Numbered from the stretch's first letter, positions 1 to 8,010 are shown. The stretch: 64,000 nucleotides of DNA from an uncultured Rubrobacteraceae bacterium (GCA_902806085.1 CADCVH010000094.1:1-64000); one strand, 5' to 3'. Numbers and translations are program-made. Notes: generated by a model not told the origin, from the letters alone.

Positions 1-73
1 CCCTGACCAGAGCCTGAGCATCACCCAGAACCAGTTCAACGGCGGCGTCGACGGGTTCTTCTTCGTAGACTAA
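1..73 (+). CDS. 3' end of an unidentified gene
   Basis: An open frame enters from the left edge and stops at TAA 71-73, giving about 23 C-terminal residues ending GGVDGFFFVD. It is followed 21 nt later by a strong GC hairpin, which supports a true gene end. Too little is present to name a family. Confidence 0.5.
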   Translation, partial: PDQSLSITQNQFNGGVDGFFFVD

Positions 74-94
74 CGCGCGGCAGGGCTCTCTACG

Positions 95-122
95 GGGCCG
101 GGGTCCTTCGGGGCCCCGGCCC
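95..122 (+). terminator. Hairpin terminator after the edge gene
   Basis: GGGCCGGGG (95-103) pairs with CCCCGGCCC (114-122) across a 10-nt loop, just after the stop of the partial gene. There is no T tract. Confidence 0.6.
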
Positions 123-253
123 TCGCCCTTGTCCCGCGCCTCGACGGGTTCGGAGACCCCGCCATGCAAACCCGCGGGACGGGCGGGGTGTATCGGTTCG
201 GGCCCCGGCTTCGTCCGAGGGGGCGAGACGGCCTAGCGACGAAGGGAGCGGAC

Positions 254-436
254 GTGCCGGGCAAGAGCAGCAGGGAAGACCGGAACGAGGGGGCGATGGA
301 CAGGGCCAAAGGCCGGATGAAAGAGGCCGGCGGCGCCCTTACCGGCGACAAGGACAAAAAGTCGGAGGGGCGCTCCGACCAGAGGAAGGCAAAGGCCAAA
401 GACAAGAAGGCCGCGGCCAAGGATCTCCTCAAGTAG
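254..436 (+). CDS. CsbD-like small stress protein
   Basis: A 60-residue, highly charged protein. Its core (MDRAKGRMKEAGGALTGDKD, then KSEGRSDQ) follows the CsbD pattern of small general-stress proteins of unknown biochemical role. The GTG at 254 was chosen because a GGGAG ribosome site lies 5-9 nt upstream and the CsbD homology begins just after it; the longer frame back to ATG 164 has no such site. The C-terminal 25 residues are almost pure Lys/Ala/Asp and end KDLLK, resembling the tail of the tiny basic protein at 17552-17683. Monocistronic. Stress induction is inferred from the family only. Confidence 0.8.
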   Translation: MPGKSSREDRNEGAMDRAKGRMKEAGGALTGDKDKKSEGRSDQRKAKAKDKKAAAKDLLK

Positions 437-517
437 CCCCGGTCCCGAACGTTTCCGGGCCCGCCATCTCGGGTAGGCCCCAACAAGGACCACGCACGCT
501 AACCCGAAAGGAAACAC

Positions 518-721
518 ATGGACCTGCCAAACCTCGGCAACCTCGACCTCGGCCAGCTACAGCAGTACCTGCAGGGGGTCAACTTCCCGGCCCAGAAAGA
601 AGAAGTGGCCTCCAACGCCGAGAGCAACGGCGCCCCGCAGAACGTGGTGGATGGGATCCGGAACGCCGCCCAGGACAAGTTCAACAGCCAGGACGAGGTC
701 CTGCAGGCGGTAAAAGGTTAA
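518..721 (+). CDS. DUF2795 family small protein
   Basis: A 67-residue protein with the DUF2795 layout: LQQYLQGVNFPAQKEEV, an ESNGAPQNVVDGIRN helix and a final DEVLQAV. Members are common in actinobacteria, often in several copies, and their function is not established. The ATG follows an AAAGGAAA site at 6-8 nt. It sits between the CsbD-like gene and a repeat/terminator block, so it is probably its own unit. The family call is firm; any link to stress is inferred from the neighbouring CsbD-like gene. Confidence 0.85.
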   Translation: MDLPNLGNLDLGQLQQYLQGVNFPAQKEEVASNAESNGAPQNVVDGIRNAAQDKFNSQDEVLQAVKG

Positions 722-724
722 GAA

Positions 725-752
725 GCTTCTAGCCCTCGGCTTCTAGCCCTCG
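725..752. repeat. 14-bp tandem repeat, two copies
   Basis: GCTTCTAGCCCTCG occurs twice head to tail (725-738 and 739-752), directly between the DUF2795 stop and its terminator hairpin. Role unknown. Confidence 0.8.
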
Positions 753-759
753 GTTTTCA

Positions 760-789
760 GCGGTCAGCTTCCGCCAGGGGGCTGACCGC
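760..789 (+). terminator. Hairpin terminator after the DUF2795 gene
   Basis: GCGGTCAGC (760-768) pairs perfectly with GCTGACCGC (781-789), loop 12 nt. It lies about 40 nt after the stop codon. Confidence 0.7.
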
Positions 790-906
790 CCTGCTCGGCG
801 GCGTCCTCGTTCGGGGGATCCGTCTGACCGGTTTTTATCCGGGAGGCGTAAGGGAGAGCCCGGGCGAGGGCCGTAACGGGCGGGGCAATAGGCGCCAGGA
901 GGCGGT

Positions 907-1458
907 ATGAGCATTCGGGAGCAGGAGCGGCGGCAGAAGCAGGCCGAGAAGAGGATCAACGGCCAGATGCGCCGGGCGGACAAGGAAGTCCGCGGGGCCA
1001 TGGACGGGCGGAGCAGGCAGGCGGATCTCCGGGCCAAGGAGATCGTGCGCAGGATCGAGAAGGGCGACGCGGACCCGCGCCCCCTGCCAGGCCTGAGGGA
1101 AGACTCGCTTGATTCTATGGAACCCATGAAGTCCATGGAATCCTCCGAGTCGATGAAGTCCATGGAATCGGCCGATCCGGTAATGGAGGTGAACACGGAC
1201 GGCGCGGAGGCGCACGACGCGGGCAAGGGGATGCCGCTCGAGGAGCACGTGCCGTTCAACGCCGCCGAGATGGAGGAGGATCTGGCCGGGCGCATCACCG
1301 GGGACACCGGCGGCCACGGCGACCCGCACGCCCACAACGAGCAGAAGGCCGGCGAGCTGGCCGAGCAGATGACCGAGGACACCGGCGCGGGGGGCGACAT
1401 GACCGAACACGCCGAGCGCAAGGTCGCCCGGCACGGCGAAGAGATGTTCGAAGAGTAG
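907..1458 (+). CDS. Acidic charged hypothetical protein with Met-rich repeat
   Basis: 183 residues with no recognised family. The N-terminus is basic and helical (RRQKQAEKRINGQMRRADKE). The middle holds a 9-residue repeat, MKSMES-SES-MKSMES, encoded by two identical 17-bp blocks (ATGAAGTCCATGGAATC) 27 bp apart. The C-terminal half is acidic and His-rich, with two related segments (LAGRITGDTGGHGDPHAHN and LAEQMTEDTGAGGDMTEHA). There is no signal peptide or membrane segment. The start is supported by an AGGAGG site 5 nt upstream. The stop codon lies inside the left arm of the downstream hairpin. Likely cytosolic; function unknown. Confidence 0.75.
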   Translation: MSIREQERRQKQAEKRINGQMRRADKEVRGAMDGRSRQADLRAKEIVRRIEKGDADPRPLPGLREDSLDSMEPMKSMESSESMKSMESADPVMEVNTDGAEAHDAGKGMPLEEHVPFNAAEMEEDLAGRITGDTGGHGDPHAHNEQKAGELAEQMTEDTGAGGDMTEHAERKVARHGEEMFEE

Positions 1459-1486
1459 GCCGGCCCTCGCCGGGGGGCCGGCCTAC
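1455..1486 (+). terminator. Perfect 11-bp hairpin overlapping the stop codon
   Basis: GTAGGCCGGCC (1455-1465) pairs with GGCCGGCCTAC (1476-1486). The left arm contains the TAG stop of the upstream gene. A TACAAT promoter box starts 9 nt after the hairpin, so this separates two transcription units. Confidence 0.75.
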
Positions 1487-1494
1487 TCCGGCGG

Positions 1495-1500
1495 TACAAT
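1495..1500 (+). promoter_or_regulatory. -10 box for a leaderless start
   Basis: TACAAT is separated by only 6 nt from the GTG at 1507, leaving no room for a ribosome site. The spacing fits transcription starting at or next to the start codon. Confidence 0.55.
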
Positions 1501-1506
1501 CTCCTC

Positions 1507-1602
1507 GTGTACTGGGTTGCATGGTTCTCGTTCACGCTGGCGGTGCATCTGATCGCCGGGGCCGCCGTCGTCGCCGTGATGGTCCTCATCTTCCGCAAGT
1601 AG
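1507..1602 (+). CDS. 31-residue single-pass membrane protein
   Basis: The frame encodes VYWVAWFSFTLAVHLIAGAA, then VVAVMVLIFRK and TAG. It is essentially one hydrophobic helix with a short positive tail, so probably a tiny inner-membrane protein with its C-terminus in the cytosol. Support is the -10 box immediately upstream, isolation between a terminator and the next gene, and a composition that is hydrophobic throughout rather than random GC-rich coding. It could be chance; conservation in relatives would decide. Confidence 0.45.
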   Translation: MYWVAWFSFTLAVHLIAGAAVVAVMVLIFRK

Positions 1603-1719
1603 CCCCGCCGGGGGTGGAATGGCCCGGTCCGCTGGTGCAAAATGATCCCGGCCGCCGCGGGCGGCCCCGCGCTGGGGGGCGCGGTCGTTGGCAGAGACGC
1701 AAGACAGGGGAGGTGGCGG

Positions 1720-2946
1720 TTGAGCCAGAGTACGCGCCGCGCATGTGGGACCGTGACGCTGATCCTCTTCGCACTGGCCTTGTTGGCCTTCTTCGTGCCG
1801 GATCGCGCCGCCGCCCAGCAGAACAACCCCGCGGGCGCCCCCAGGCTCGACGCCGAATCCTGGGCCGTGGTCGACCGGGAGACCGGCCTCTACCTCGCCG
1901 GCAAGGACCCGGACAAACGGGTCCCCATAGCCTCGACCACGAAGGTCATGGTCGCCCTGGTGGCGCTCGAAGACGGGGCGAGGCTAGACAGGGAGGTGAC
2001 CGTCTCGGAGAACGCGGCCTCCTACGCCGGGGGCCTCTACAGCGCCGCCGGCCTCTACCCCTACGACTCCGTGAGCGTCCGGGAGCTTCTGGAGGCCACC
2101 CTCGTTCCCTCCGGCACCGACGCGGTCTACGCGCTCGCGGAGCACCTCGGCGGCGGCAGCGTGGAGGAGTTCGTCGGCAGGATGAACGACAAGGCCAAAG
2201 AGATGGGCCTCGAGAACACCCACTTCGAGAACCCGGCGGGCCTCGACGACCGCGGCCACTACTCAAGCGCCGGGGACCTGGCGAAGATCACGCGCGAGGC
2301 CCTTGAGTACCCGGAGTTTCGCGAGATCGTGGGCAAGGCCCAGATCACCATCACCACCCAGGATCGGGAGATACCGCTCGATACCACCAACCTCCTCGTC
2401 GCCCCAAACTCAGGCTACGACTACGACGCCGCCTTCGGCGTAAAAACCGGCACCTCGACCGCGGCCGGGCCGTCCCTGATCTCCGCCGCGCAGAACGGCG
2501 AGGAGTCCTACGTCGCCGTCGTGCTAGGCGCCGCCGAGGACCTCTACCGCTTCGAGGCCTCCAGAACCGCCCTTGAGTACGCCTTCGGGGACTTCGGGGA
2601 AGAGACCTTCGTCAAGAGAGACGCCCCCTTCAAAAAGCTCCAGATCCCGTACCGCAGGGAGGAGTCCGTCCGGCTCGTCGCCGCGAAGTCCGTCTCGGGC
2701 CTCGGCGGGCCCGGCCTTGAGGTCGAGAGGCGGGTACGGACCGAGAAGGAGGCCCCGCCGTCGGCGGAGGCCGGCCAGAAGCTCGGAACGGTCGAGGTGT
2801 TCGTGGAAGGCCGCAGCGCCGGCACCACCCCGCTCGTCGCCGCCAAGGGCTACGAGGAGGCGGGCCTCTGGCAGAGGACCCGGTACTTGACGGGCGGGGC
2901 CTTGAGGGGGATCTATAATTGGGTTCTCGAAACGGCGGAGAGCTGA
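1720..2946 (+). CDS. D-alanyl-D-alanine carboxypeptidase (S11 family)
   Basis: A 408-residue serine-type penicillin-binding protein that trims the terminal D-Ala from peptidoglycan stem peptides outside the membrane. A signal segment (TVTLILFALALLAFFV, ending near AAA) is followed by the catalytic domain: STTK at 72-75 holds the nucleophilic Ser and general-base Lys, SGT replaces the usual SGN, and KTGTS is the third motif. A C-terminal domain of about 100 residues follows. TTG 1720 is preferred because AGGGGAGG lies 6 nt upstream; the frame open to 1642 lacks one and would bury the signal peptide. A single-unit gene, followed 64 nt later by a Ser/Thr kinase under its own promoter. Confidence 0.9.
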   Translation: MSQSTRRACGTVTLILFALALLAFFVPDRAAAQQNNPAGAPRLDAESWAVVDRETGLYLAGKDPDKRVPIASTTKVMVALVALEDGARLDREVTVSENAASYAGGLYSAAGLYPYDSVSVRELLEATLVPSGTDAVYALAEHLGGGSVEEFVGRMNDKAKEMGLENTHFENPAGLDDRGHYSSAGDLAKITREALEYPEFREIVGKAQITITTQDREIPLDTTNLLVAPNSGYDYDAAFGVKTGTSTAAGPSLISAAQNGEESYVAVVLGAAEDLYRFEASRTALEYAFGDFGEETFVKRDAPFKKLQIPYRREESVRLVAAKSVSGLGGPGLEVERRVRTEKEAPPSAEAGQKLGTVEVFVEGRSAGTTPLVAAKGYEEAGLWQRTRYLTGGALRGIYNWVLETAES

Positions 2947-2997
2947 GGGCCGCCCCCACACAGGCGCGCGGACGACGTAGCGGGGCACCCCAACGGG

Positions 2998-3003
2998 TAG
3001 AAT
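2998..3003 (+). promoter_or_regulatory. -10 box for the leaderless kinase gene
   Basis: TAGAAT is followed by exactly 7 nt and then GTG 3011. The alternative ATG at 3002 lies inside the box itself and so cannot be in the transcript. Confidence 0.6.
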
Positions 3004-3010
3004 GCGTGGC

Positions 3011-4300
3011 GTGAACCAGGCCACCATAGACGGTCGTTACGTCCTCGCCCGCCCCATAGGCGGCGGTGGCATGGCGGAGGTCTACCTGGCCCACGACAGG
3101 GTGCTCGACCGGGACGTCGCCCTCAAGGTCTTGCGGAACCAGTACGCGAACGACGAGGAGTTCGTCGAGCGCTTCAGGCGCGAGGCCAGGAGTGCGGCGA
3201 GCCTCTCCCACCCGAACATCGTCCCCGTCTACGACCGCGGGGACACCGAAGACGGCTCCCACTACATCGCGATGGAGTACGTCCCGGGCGGCACCCTCAA
3301 GGAGCGGCTGGACGAGAGGGGCCCGATCGAGCCCGGCAGGGCGCTCGCCGCCACGGCCCAGGTCGCCGAGGCGCTCTGGGCGGCCCACGAGCGCGGCGTG
3401 ATCCACCGCGACATAAAACCGCAGAACATCCTCCTCACCGAGACGGGCCACCTGAAGGTGACGGACTTCGGCATAGCCCGCGCCGCCTCCGCCGTCACGA
3501 TCTCCGCGACGAACGCGGTCTTCGGCACGGCGGGCTACCTCTCGCCGGAGCAGGCCCTCGGCGAGCCGGCCACCCCCCGCAGCGACCTCTACTCTTTGGG
3601 CATCGTCCTCTACGAGATGCTCACAGGCACCGTGCCATACCGGGCGGACAACCCGGTTGCGGTCTGCATGAAGCACGTCACCGAGCCCCTGCGCCCGCCC
3701 CGCAAGCTGGACCCAACCATCCCGGCGGCCGTGGACGCCCTGGTGGCGAAGATGCTCGCCAAGGACCCGGCCGACCGCCCCGCGAGCGCCCCGGAACTCC
3801 TGAACGACATAGAGAGCGTCCGGGGCGGCACCCCCCCGCCGCTGCCCGCCTCGAGGACCGGCACACCCCGCCTCGGCGTCCGTACCACCCCGACCAACCG
3901 GACCGCCACGGGCCCCACCCGAACGGCCCGTCTTCGACGCGCGCAACCCCCCGTCCACCGGTCCCGGCGTCGGAAGATGATAGGGGCGGTCCTGGCCTGC
4001 GCCCTCCTCGGGCTCGTCCTGCTCGGCGCGTCGCTCGGCCTCTCCGGCGGCCGGGAGGGGGGCACCTCCCTGAACCGGATGCAAGACGTGGCCCGCGGGG
4101 GCCTCGCCGCCCCGGCCCCGGTTCCGACCTCGGTCCCGACCCCGGTCGGCGGGGGCTCGGGGGACGGGGGCCCCGGGTCCGGGGACGCCCCACCACCGGC
4201 CGAGAACCCACCAACCCCGACACCCCCGGCGTCCGCGCCGCCCGCATCGACGCCCCCGGACGATGGGCCCGGCCAGTCCCAGTACGCCGGCGACGGATAG
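3011..4300 (+). CDS. Membrane Ser/Thr protein kinase, PknB-like, without PASTA domains
   Basis: A 429-residue eukaryotic-type kinase. The N-lobe has a Gly-rich loop (GGGGMAEVY) and VALKVL with the ATP-binding Lys near 39. The catalytic loop HRDIKPQN is at 132-139, DFG follows, and the activation segment runs to GTAGYLSPEQ. A single helix (about 322-344, ALLGLVLLGASLGL) anchors it in the membrane. The outer part is only a Pro/Gly-rich tail of about 85 residues, so PASTA muropeptide sensors are absent. The nearby carboxypeptidase fits a wall-linked role, but the substrate is unknown. The start is the GTG 7 nt after a TAGAAT box. Confidence 0.92.
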   Translation: MNQATIDGRYVLARPIGGGGMAEVYLAHDRVLDRDVALKVLRNQYANDEEFVERFRREARSAASLSHPNIVPVYDRGDTEDGSHYIAMEYVPGGTLKERLDERGPIEPGRALAATAQVAEALWAAHERGVIHRDIKPQNILLTETGHLKVTDFGIARAASAVTISATNAVFGTAGYLSPEQALGEPATPRSDLYSLGIVLYEMLTGTVPYRADNPVAVCMKHVTEPLRPPRKLDPTIPAAVDALVAKMLAKDPADRPASAPELLNDIESVRGGTPPPLPASRTGTPRLGVRTTPTNRTATGPTRTARLRRAQPPVHRSRRRKMIGAVLACALLGLVLLGASLGLSGGREGGTSLNRMQDVARGGLAAPAPVPTSVPTPVGGGSGDGGPGSGDAPPPAENPPTPTPPASAPPASTPPDDGPGQSQYAGDG

Positions 4301-4350
4301 GGGACCGGCAATGCGGTCGTGTCCTGGCAAAACGAACGGAGGAGCTTTCA

Positions 4351-5103
4351 GTGGCTGATCTCGGCGTGGGGAGTACCGTCCCGTCCTTCGAGTTGCCCGA
4401 CCAACAGGGCTACCCCTGGAGCCTCTCCGGCCAGCTGGAGGTCAGCCCGGTGGTCCTCGTCTTCTACCGGGGCGACTGGTGCCCTTACTGCAACGGCCAG
4501 TTGGCCTCCTACGCCAGAAAGTACGACGAGTTCGAGCGGCGCGGTACGCAGCCCGCCGCCATCAGCGTCGACCCCCCTCACAGCAACGCCAGGATGGTCG
4601 GGAAGCTCCAGATCCCCTACCCCCTCCTGAGCGACGCCACGGGCGAGGTCGCCCGCGCTTGCGGCCTGTGGAACGAGAAGGAGAACGTCGCCACCCCCGC
4701 GGTCGTGGTCGTGGACCGCTCCGGGGAGGTCAGCTACCTCTACGTCGGCTCGGACTTCGCGGACCGACCAACAGACGGGGAGCTCTTCGCGGCGCTGGAC
4801 GCCCTCGACGAGCGTGGCGTGCCCGGCTCCCGCATAGAGCGCCGCACCGGCGGCCCGGTGCTCAGGACGACTGCCGCCGAGGCCCGCGACGGCAGCGTCC
4901 GCCCCGACCGCTCGGTGCCGGATCTCGGCGAGCTCCACTCCTACTACCGCGGCGCCTTCTCGACCACCACAGCCCTCGGGGGACGCCTCACCGGCCGTCT
5001 CCTCCGCAGGGCCTCCCGGGAGGTCACCCGCCACCAGGACCTTATCCGCAACTACGCCAGGGCCGCCCAGGAGACCGCCGACCTCGCGCGGGAACAATCC
5101 TGA
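4351..5103 (+). CDS. Peroxiredoxin-like AhpC/TSA family protein
   Basis: 250 residues. The first 150 form a thioredoxin-fold AhpC/TSA domain with the redox pair C44-P-Y-C47 in the GDWCPYC motif, so it probably reduces peroxides or shuttles disulfides in the cytosol. The C-terminal 100 residues are an Arg-rich extension of unknown role. GTG 4351 has GGAGGAG 6-12 nt upstream. Its stop overlaps the likely start of the DUF4174 gene, so the two were probably co-transcribed. Peroxidase specificity cannot be read from sequence. Confidence 0.82.
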   Translation: MADLGVGSTVPSFELPDQQGYPWSLSGQLEVSPVVLVFYRGDWCPYCNGQLASYARKYDEFERRGTQPAAISVDPPHSNARMVGKLQIPYPLLSDATGEVARACGLWNEKENVATPAVVVVDRSGEVSYLYVGSDFADRPTDGELFAALDALDERGVPGSRIERRTGGPVLRTTAAEARDGSVRPDRSVPDLGELHSYYRGAFSTTTALGGRLTGRLLRRASREVTRHQDLIRNYARAAQETADLAREQS

Positions 5104-5464
5104 CCCCCGAGGCCCCGCGCGGCAAGAACCGCCTCCTCCTGCCCTTCGCCCCATCCCCCGAGGACAAACGGTACCGCCAACAACGCCACCTCCTGCAAGA
5201 CCACGGAGCTGCCCTCGAGGACCGGGACCTGCTCGTGCCGGATCGTGTCGGAGACAACCCCGACGCGGACGCCGCGAGAAGGCGCGAGAAGGTGCGAGAA
5301 GGCGGTTCGGTGTCGGTAGGGGGGCGTTCACCATAGTACTGGTCGGCAAAGACGGCGGCGAGAGGTTCCGCTCCACGCAACCCGTCAGACCGCAAGCCCT
5401 CTTCGACCGCATAGACGCCATGCCCATGCGCCGGCGCGAGATGCGCGAGAGGAGCGTCGGTTAG
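5100..5464 (+). pseudogene. DUF4174 gene frameshifted by a tandem repeat
   Basis: The first half (frame of 5100) reads NRLLLPFAPSPEDKRYRQQ, typical of the DUF4174 N-terminus. The second half, one frame away, reads GAFTIVLVGKDGGERF and then IDAMPMRRREMRE to TAG 5464, the conserved C-terminus. The break lies in three tandem copies of a 10-bp unit (5274-5303). With a single copy the two halves join in frame as DAARRRFGVGRGAFT, so the present sequence carries a net +20 bp. As it stands the product ends early at 5336 with unrelated residues. The start is uncertain: CTG 5100 overlaps the preceding stop and no ATG/GTG is well placed. Function of DUF4174 is unknown. Confidence 0.8.
5274..5303. repeat. 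Three 10-bp tandem repeats (GCGAGAAGGY)
   Basis: Units at 5274-5283, 5284-5293 and 5294-5303 differ only in the last base. Because 10 is not a multiple of 3, copy number sets the reading frame of the DUF4174 gene: one or four copies are in frame, two or three are not. Confidence 0.9.
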
Positions 5465-5581
5465 CGGCCACGCAAGGCCGGGCAGCCTCGTAGCGCGACG
5501 TCGCCGGCTGCTTGTAGAAGCCGAAGGCCGGGGCGTGCCGATGCCCGACTCCCTTTCGAAGGACCCGGATCGGGGCCGCGG

Positions 5582-6526
5582 ATGTTCGTGAACGGGGAGG
5601 GGCGGTTGCGCGCCGGCTGGCGGCTGCTGTTCCAGCTCCTGCTGAACCTCACGGCCGCCGCGCTCGTCGGGCCCCTGCTGCTCGCCGCGACCGGGGGGCT
5701 CGCCGCCGGCGGGGCCGCGCGACCCTCCCCGGCCCAGGGCGTCTCGCTCTACGTCGGCGCCGCGCTCGCGGCGGTGGCGAGCGTCTGGGTGGCCGGACGG
5801 TTCCTGGACCGGCGCCCCTTCTCCGGGTTCGGGCTGCGCCTGAACCGCCTGTGGTGGTCGGACCTCGGCTTCGGGTTGCTCCTCGGCGCCTCCCTCATGT
5901 CGGGGATCTTCCTCATCGAGCTCGCGGCCGGGTGGGTGACGGTTACGGGATCTCTGGAGGCCATTGGAGGCGGCGCATTTTTCCCCGCCATCCTTGCGCC
6001 GGTCGTGCTCTTCTTGTGCGTGGGCTTCTACGAGGAGCTGGTCAGCCGGGGCTACCAGTTGACGAACCTCGCGGAGGGCCTCAACTTCCCCGGCCTCGGG
6101 CCGCGGGGCGCGATCCTGCTCGCCTGGATCCTCTCCTCCTCGTTCTTTGGCCTGCTCCACGCCTTCAACCCGAACGCGACCGCCCTCAGCACGCTCAACA
6201 TCGCCCTGGCCGGCCTGATGCTGGGCCTCGGATACGTCCTGACCGGCGAGCTCGCCATACCCATCGGCCTCCACGTCACCTGGAACTTTTTCCAGGGCAA
6301 CGTCTTCGGCCTCCCCGTCAGCGGTCGCGCCCCCACGGATGCCACCTTCCTGACGGTCAAACAGGCCGGCCCCGACCTCCTGACCGGCGGCCCCTTCGGC
6401 CCCGAAGGCGGCCTCCTCACCCCGGCGGCGATAGTCCTGGGCCTCGCCCTGATCTCCCTCCGCGTCCGCCGCCGCACCGGCAAACTAGACCCCCACACCC
6501 CCCTCGCCGAACATCCAACCCGCTAA
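5582..6526 (+). CDS. CPBP family intramembrane metalloprotease
   Basis: A 314-residue multi-pass membrane protein of the CAAX-protease/bacteriocin-processing (Abi) family. The motif EELVSR at 151-156 gives the paired Glu and Arg of motif 1. FFGLLHAF (His near 190) and IGLHVTWNF (His near 230) supply the later conserved His residues that bind metal in the membrane. The N-terminal 100 residues add extra helices. No good ribosome site precedes ATG 5582, so the start is moderately sure. Flanked by intergenic gaps, so probably monocistronic. The substrate is unknown. Confidence 0.88.
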   Translation: MFVNGEGRLRAGWRLLFQLLLNLTAAALVGPLLLAATGGLAAGGAARPSPAQGVSLYVGAALAAVASVWVAGRFLDRRPFSGFGLRLNRLWWSDLGFGLLLGASLMSGIFLIELAAGWVTVTGSLEAIGGGAFFPAILAPVVLFLCVGFYEELVSRGYQLTNLAEGLNFPGLGPRGAILLAWILSSSFFGLLHAFNPNATALSTLNIALAGLMLGLGYVLTGELAIPIGLHVTWNFFQGNVFGLPVSGRAPTDATFLTVKQAGPDLLTGGPFGPEGGLLTPAAIVLGLALISLRVRRRTGKLDPHTPLAEHPTR

Positions 6527-6574
6527 ACGCCCGGCCCCGGGTTGCAAGTTCTTGTGCCCCGGGTGATACTGCAT

Positions 6575-6600
6575 GTAGTAGTTTGTTACAAATACGCTAC
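6575..6600. promoter_or_regulatory. Imperfect palindrome upstream of the MFS gene
   Basis: A strikingly AT-rich block in a GC-rich genome contains TTTGT-T-ACAAA (6582-6592), flanked by GTAG (6575-6578) and CTAC (6597-6600). Its position 59 nt before the MFS start fits a regulator operator; no regulator gene is adjacent. Confidence 0.4.
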
Positions 6601-6658
6601 TTTGCAACATATCCGGGTAGCAAGCGGGGCGACTGTTGTTACGAGGAGGCGGTAGGCG

Positions 6659-7999
6659 GTGGCGGCGACGGGGTTGGAGGGCAGGCTGGACGCCGGGGAG
6701 GTGGGGCGGGGTCACTGGCGGGTGACTTTGCTCTCGGGGTTCGGGTGGATGTTCGACGCGATGGACGTGGGGTTGGTGTCCTTCGTGATGGTGGCGTTGG
6801 CGCGGGATTGGGGGTTATCCCAGGGGCAGGTGGGGCTTGCGATCAGCGCGGGGCTTTTCGGGATGTTCGTGGGGGCCGCGGCCTCGGGGACGTTGGCCGA
6901 CCGCTACGGGCGAAGGGCGGTCCTCATGGGGACGCTGCTCGTGTACGCGCTCGCGACCGGCCTGACGGCGTTCGTATGGGGGTACGGGGCCTTGCTCGTC
7001 CTGCGGTTCGTGACGGGGCTCGGGCTCGGCGGGGAGTTGCCGGTGGCGAGCACGCTCGTCTCCGAGGTGGCGCCGGCCAGGCACAGGGGGCGGATGGTGG
7101 TGTTGCTTGAGAGTTTCTGGGCCTACGGTTGGATCCTGGCTGCCCTCATAGGCTTTCTCGTCATCCCCGAGTACGGCTGGAGGGTCGCGTTCCTCATCGG
7201 CGCCCTCCCCGCCCTCTACGTCCTCGTACTGCGCCGGAGCCTGCCGGAGTCTCCCCGGTACCTGATCCAAAAGGGCCGCCACGGCGAGGCCCGCAAAGCC
7301 GCCGCCCGACTCGGCGTCGACCCCGGCCCCGAGCGGGAGGAAAGCGTGGAGGAGGCCGGGGGCGGCGGGTTGCGGGCGCTGTGGTCCGGGGCGTACGCCA
7401 GGCGCACGTTCATGCTCTGGGTGCTGTGGTTCGGGATGGTCTTCTCGTACTACGGCATCTTCACCTGGCTGCCCCAGATACTCGCGAGCTCGGGGCGCGG
7501 GATCGCGACCTCCTTCGGGTTCGTCCTCCTAATAACACTCGCCCAGGTGCCGGGCTACTTCTCCGCCGCGTACCTCGTGGAGAGGTGGGGCCGCAAGGGC
7601 ACGCTCGTGGTCTACCTGCTCGGCTGCGCCGCCGCGGCGCTCGTCTTCGGGCTGCGGGGGCTGGCCGCCGACGCATCGGGGGCGGAGCTGGTCTTGTGGG
7701 GGTCCCTGGTCTCGTTCTTCAACCTCGGGGCCTGGGGCGTGGTCTACGGCTACACCCCGGAGCTCTACCCGACCGCGTCGCGAGGCGCAGGTGCCGGCTG
7801 GGCCGCCGGCGTGGGACGCATCGGCGGCATCGCGGGTCCTTACCTGGTGGGCGTGATGATCGGCGCCCCCGGCCTCGGCGTCGTGGCCGTCTTCTCCATG
7901 TTCGCCCTGGTCCTCGTGGTCATCGCCGCCGACGTGTGGCTGCTTGGGGAGGAGACCCGCGGCCGGGCGCTCGACGAGATCTCCGGGGCTCGGGCGTAG
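6659..7999 (+). CDS. MFS transporter, sugar/aromatic-acid porter type
   Basis: 446 residues with 12 predicted membrane helices. The loop 2-3 signature DRYGRR and the central motif PESPRYLIQKGR mark the sugar-porter/aromatic-acid:H+ symporter branch of the major facilitator superfamily. FDAMDVGLVSFV in helix 1 is typical of the AAHS/niacin-type carriers. GTG 6659 has GAGGAGG 9 nt upstream. The gene ends in a palindrome shared with the convergent DUF1360 gene. The substrate cannot be assigned; a possible operator lies upstream. Confidence 0.85.
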   Translation: MAATGLEGRLDAGEVGRGHWRVTLLSGFGWMFDAMDVGLVSFVMVALARDWGLSQGQVGLAISAGLFGMFVGAAASGTLADRYGRRAVLMGTLLVYALATGLTAFVWGYGALLVLRFVTGLGLGGELPVASTLVSEVAPARHRGRMVVLLESFWAYGWILAALIGFLVIPEYGWRVAFLIGALPALYVLVLRRSLPESPRYLIQKGRHGEARKAAARLGVDPGPEREESVEEAGGGGLRALWSGAYARRTFMLWVLWFGMVFSYYGIFTWLPQILASSGRGIATSFGFVLLITLAQVPGYFSAAYLVERWGRKGTLVVYLLGCAAAALVFGLRGLAADASGAELVLWGSLVSFFNLGAWGVVYGYTPELYPTASRGAGAGWAAGVGRIGGIAGPYLVGVMIGAPGLGVVAVFSMFALVLVVIAADVWLLGEETRGRALDEISGARA

Positions 8000-8010
8000 G
8001 GCTACGCCCG
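7991..8010. terminator. Bidirectional hairpin containing both stop codons
   Basis: CGGGCGTAG (7991-7999) pairs with CTACGCCCG (8002-8010) with a 2-nt loop. The TAG of the MFS gene and the TAG of the opposite-strand DUF1360 gene are the mirror-image ends of the two arms. Confidence 0.7.

Noticed and set aside
729-1826. 365-residue minus-strand ORF
   Set aside because: Low-complexity Ser/Arg composition and antisense to two supported plus-strand genes and their terminator.
2630-4330. 566-residue minus-strand ORF
   Set aside because: Shadow of the kinase gene: no family motifs, Arg/Gly/Ala-rich, while the plus strand has a perfect kinase domain.
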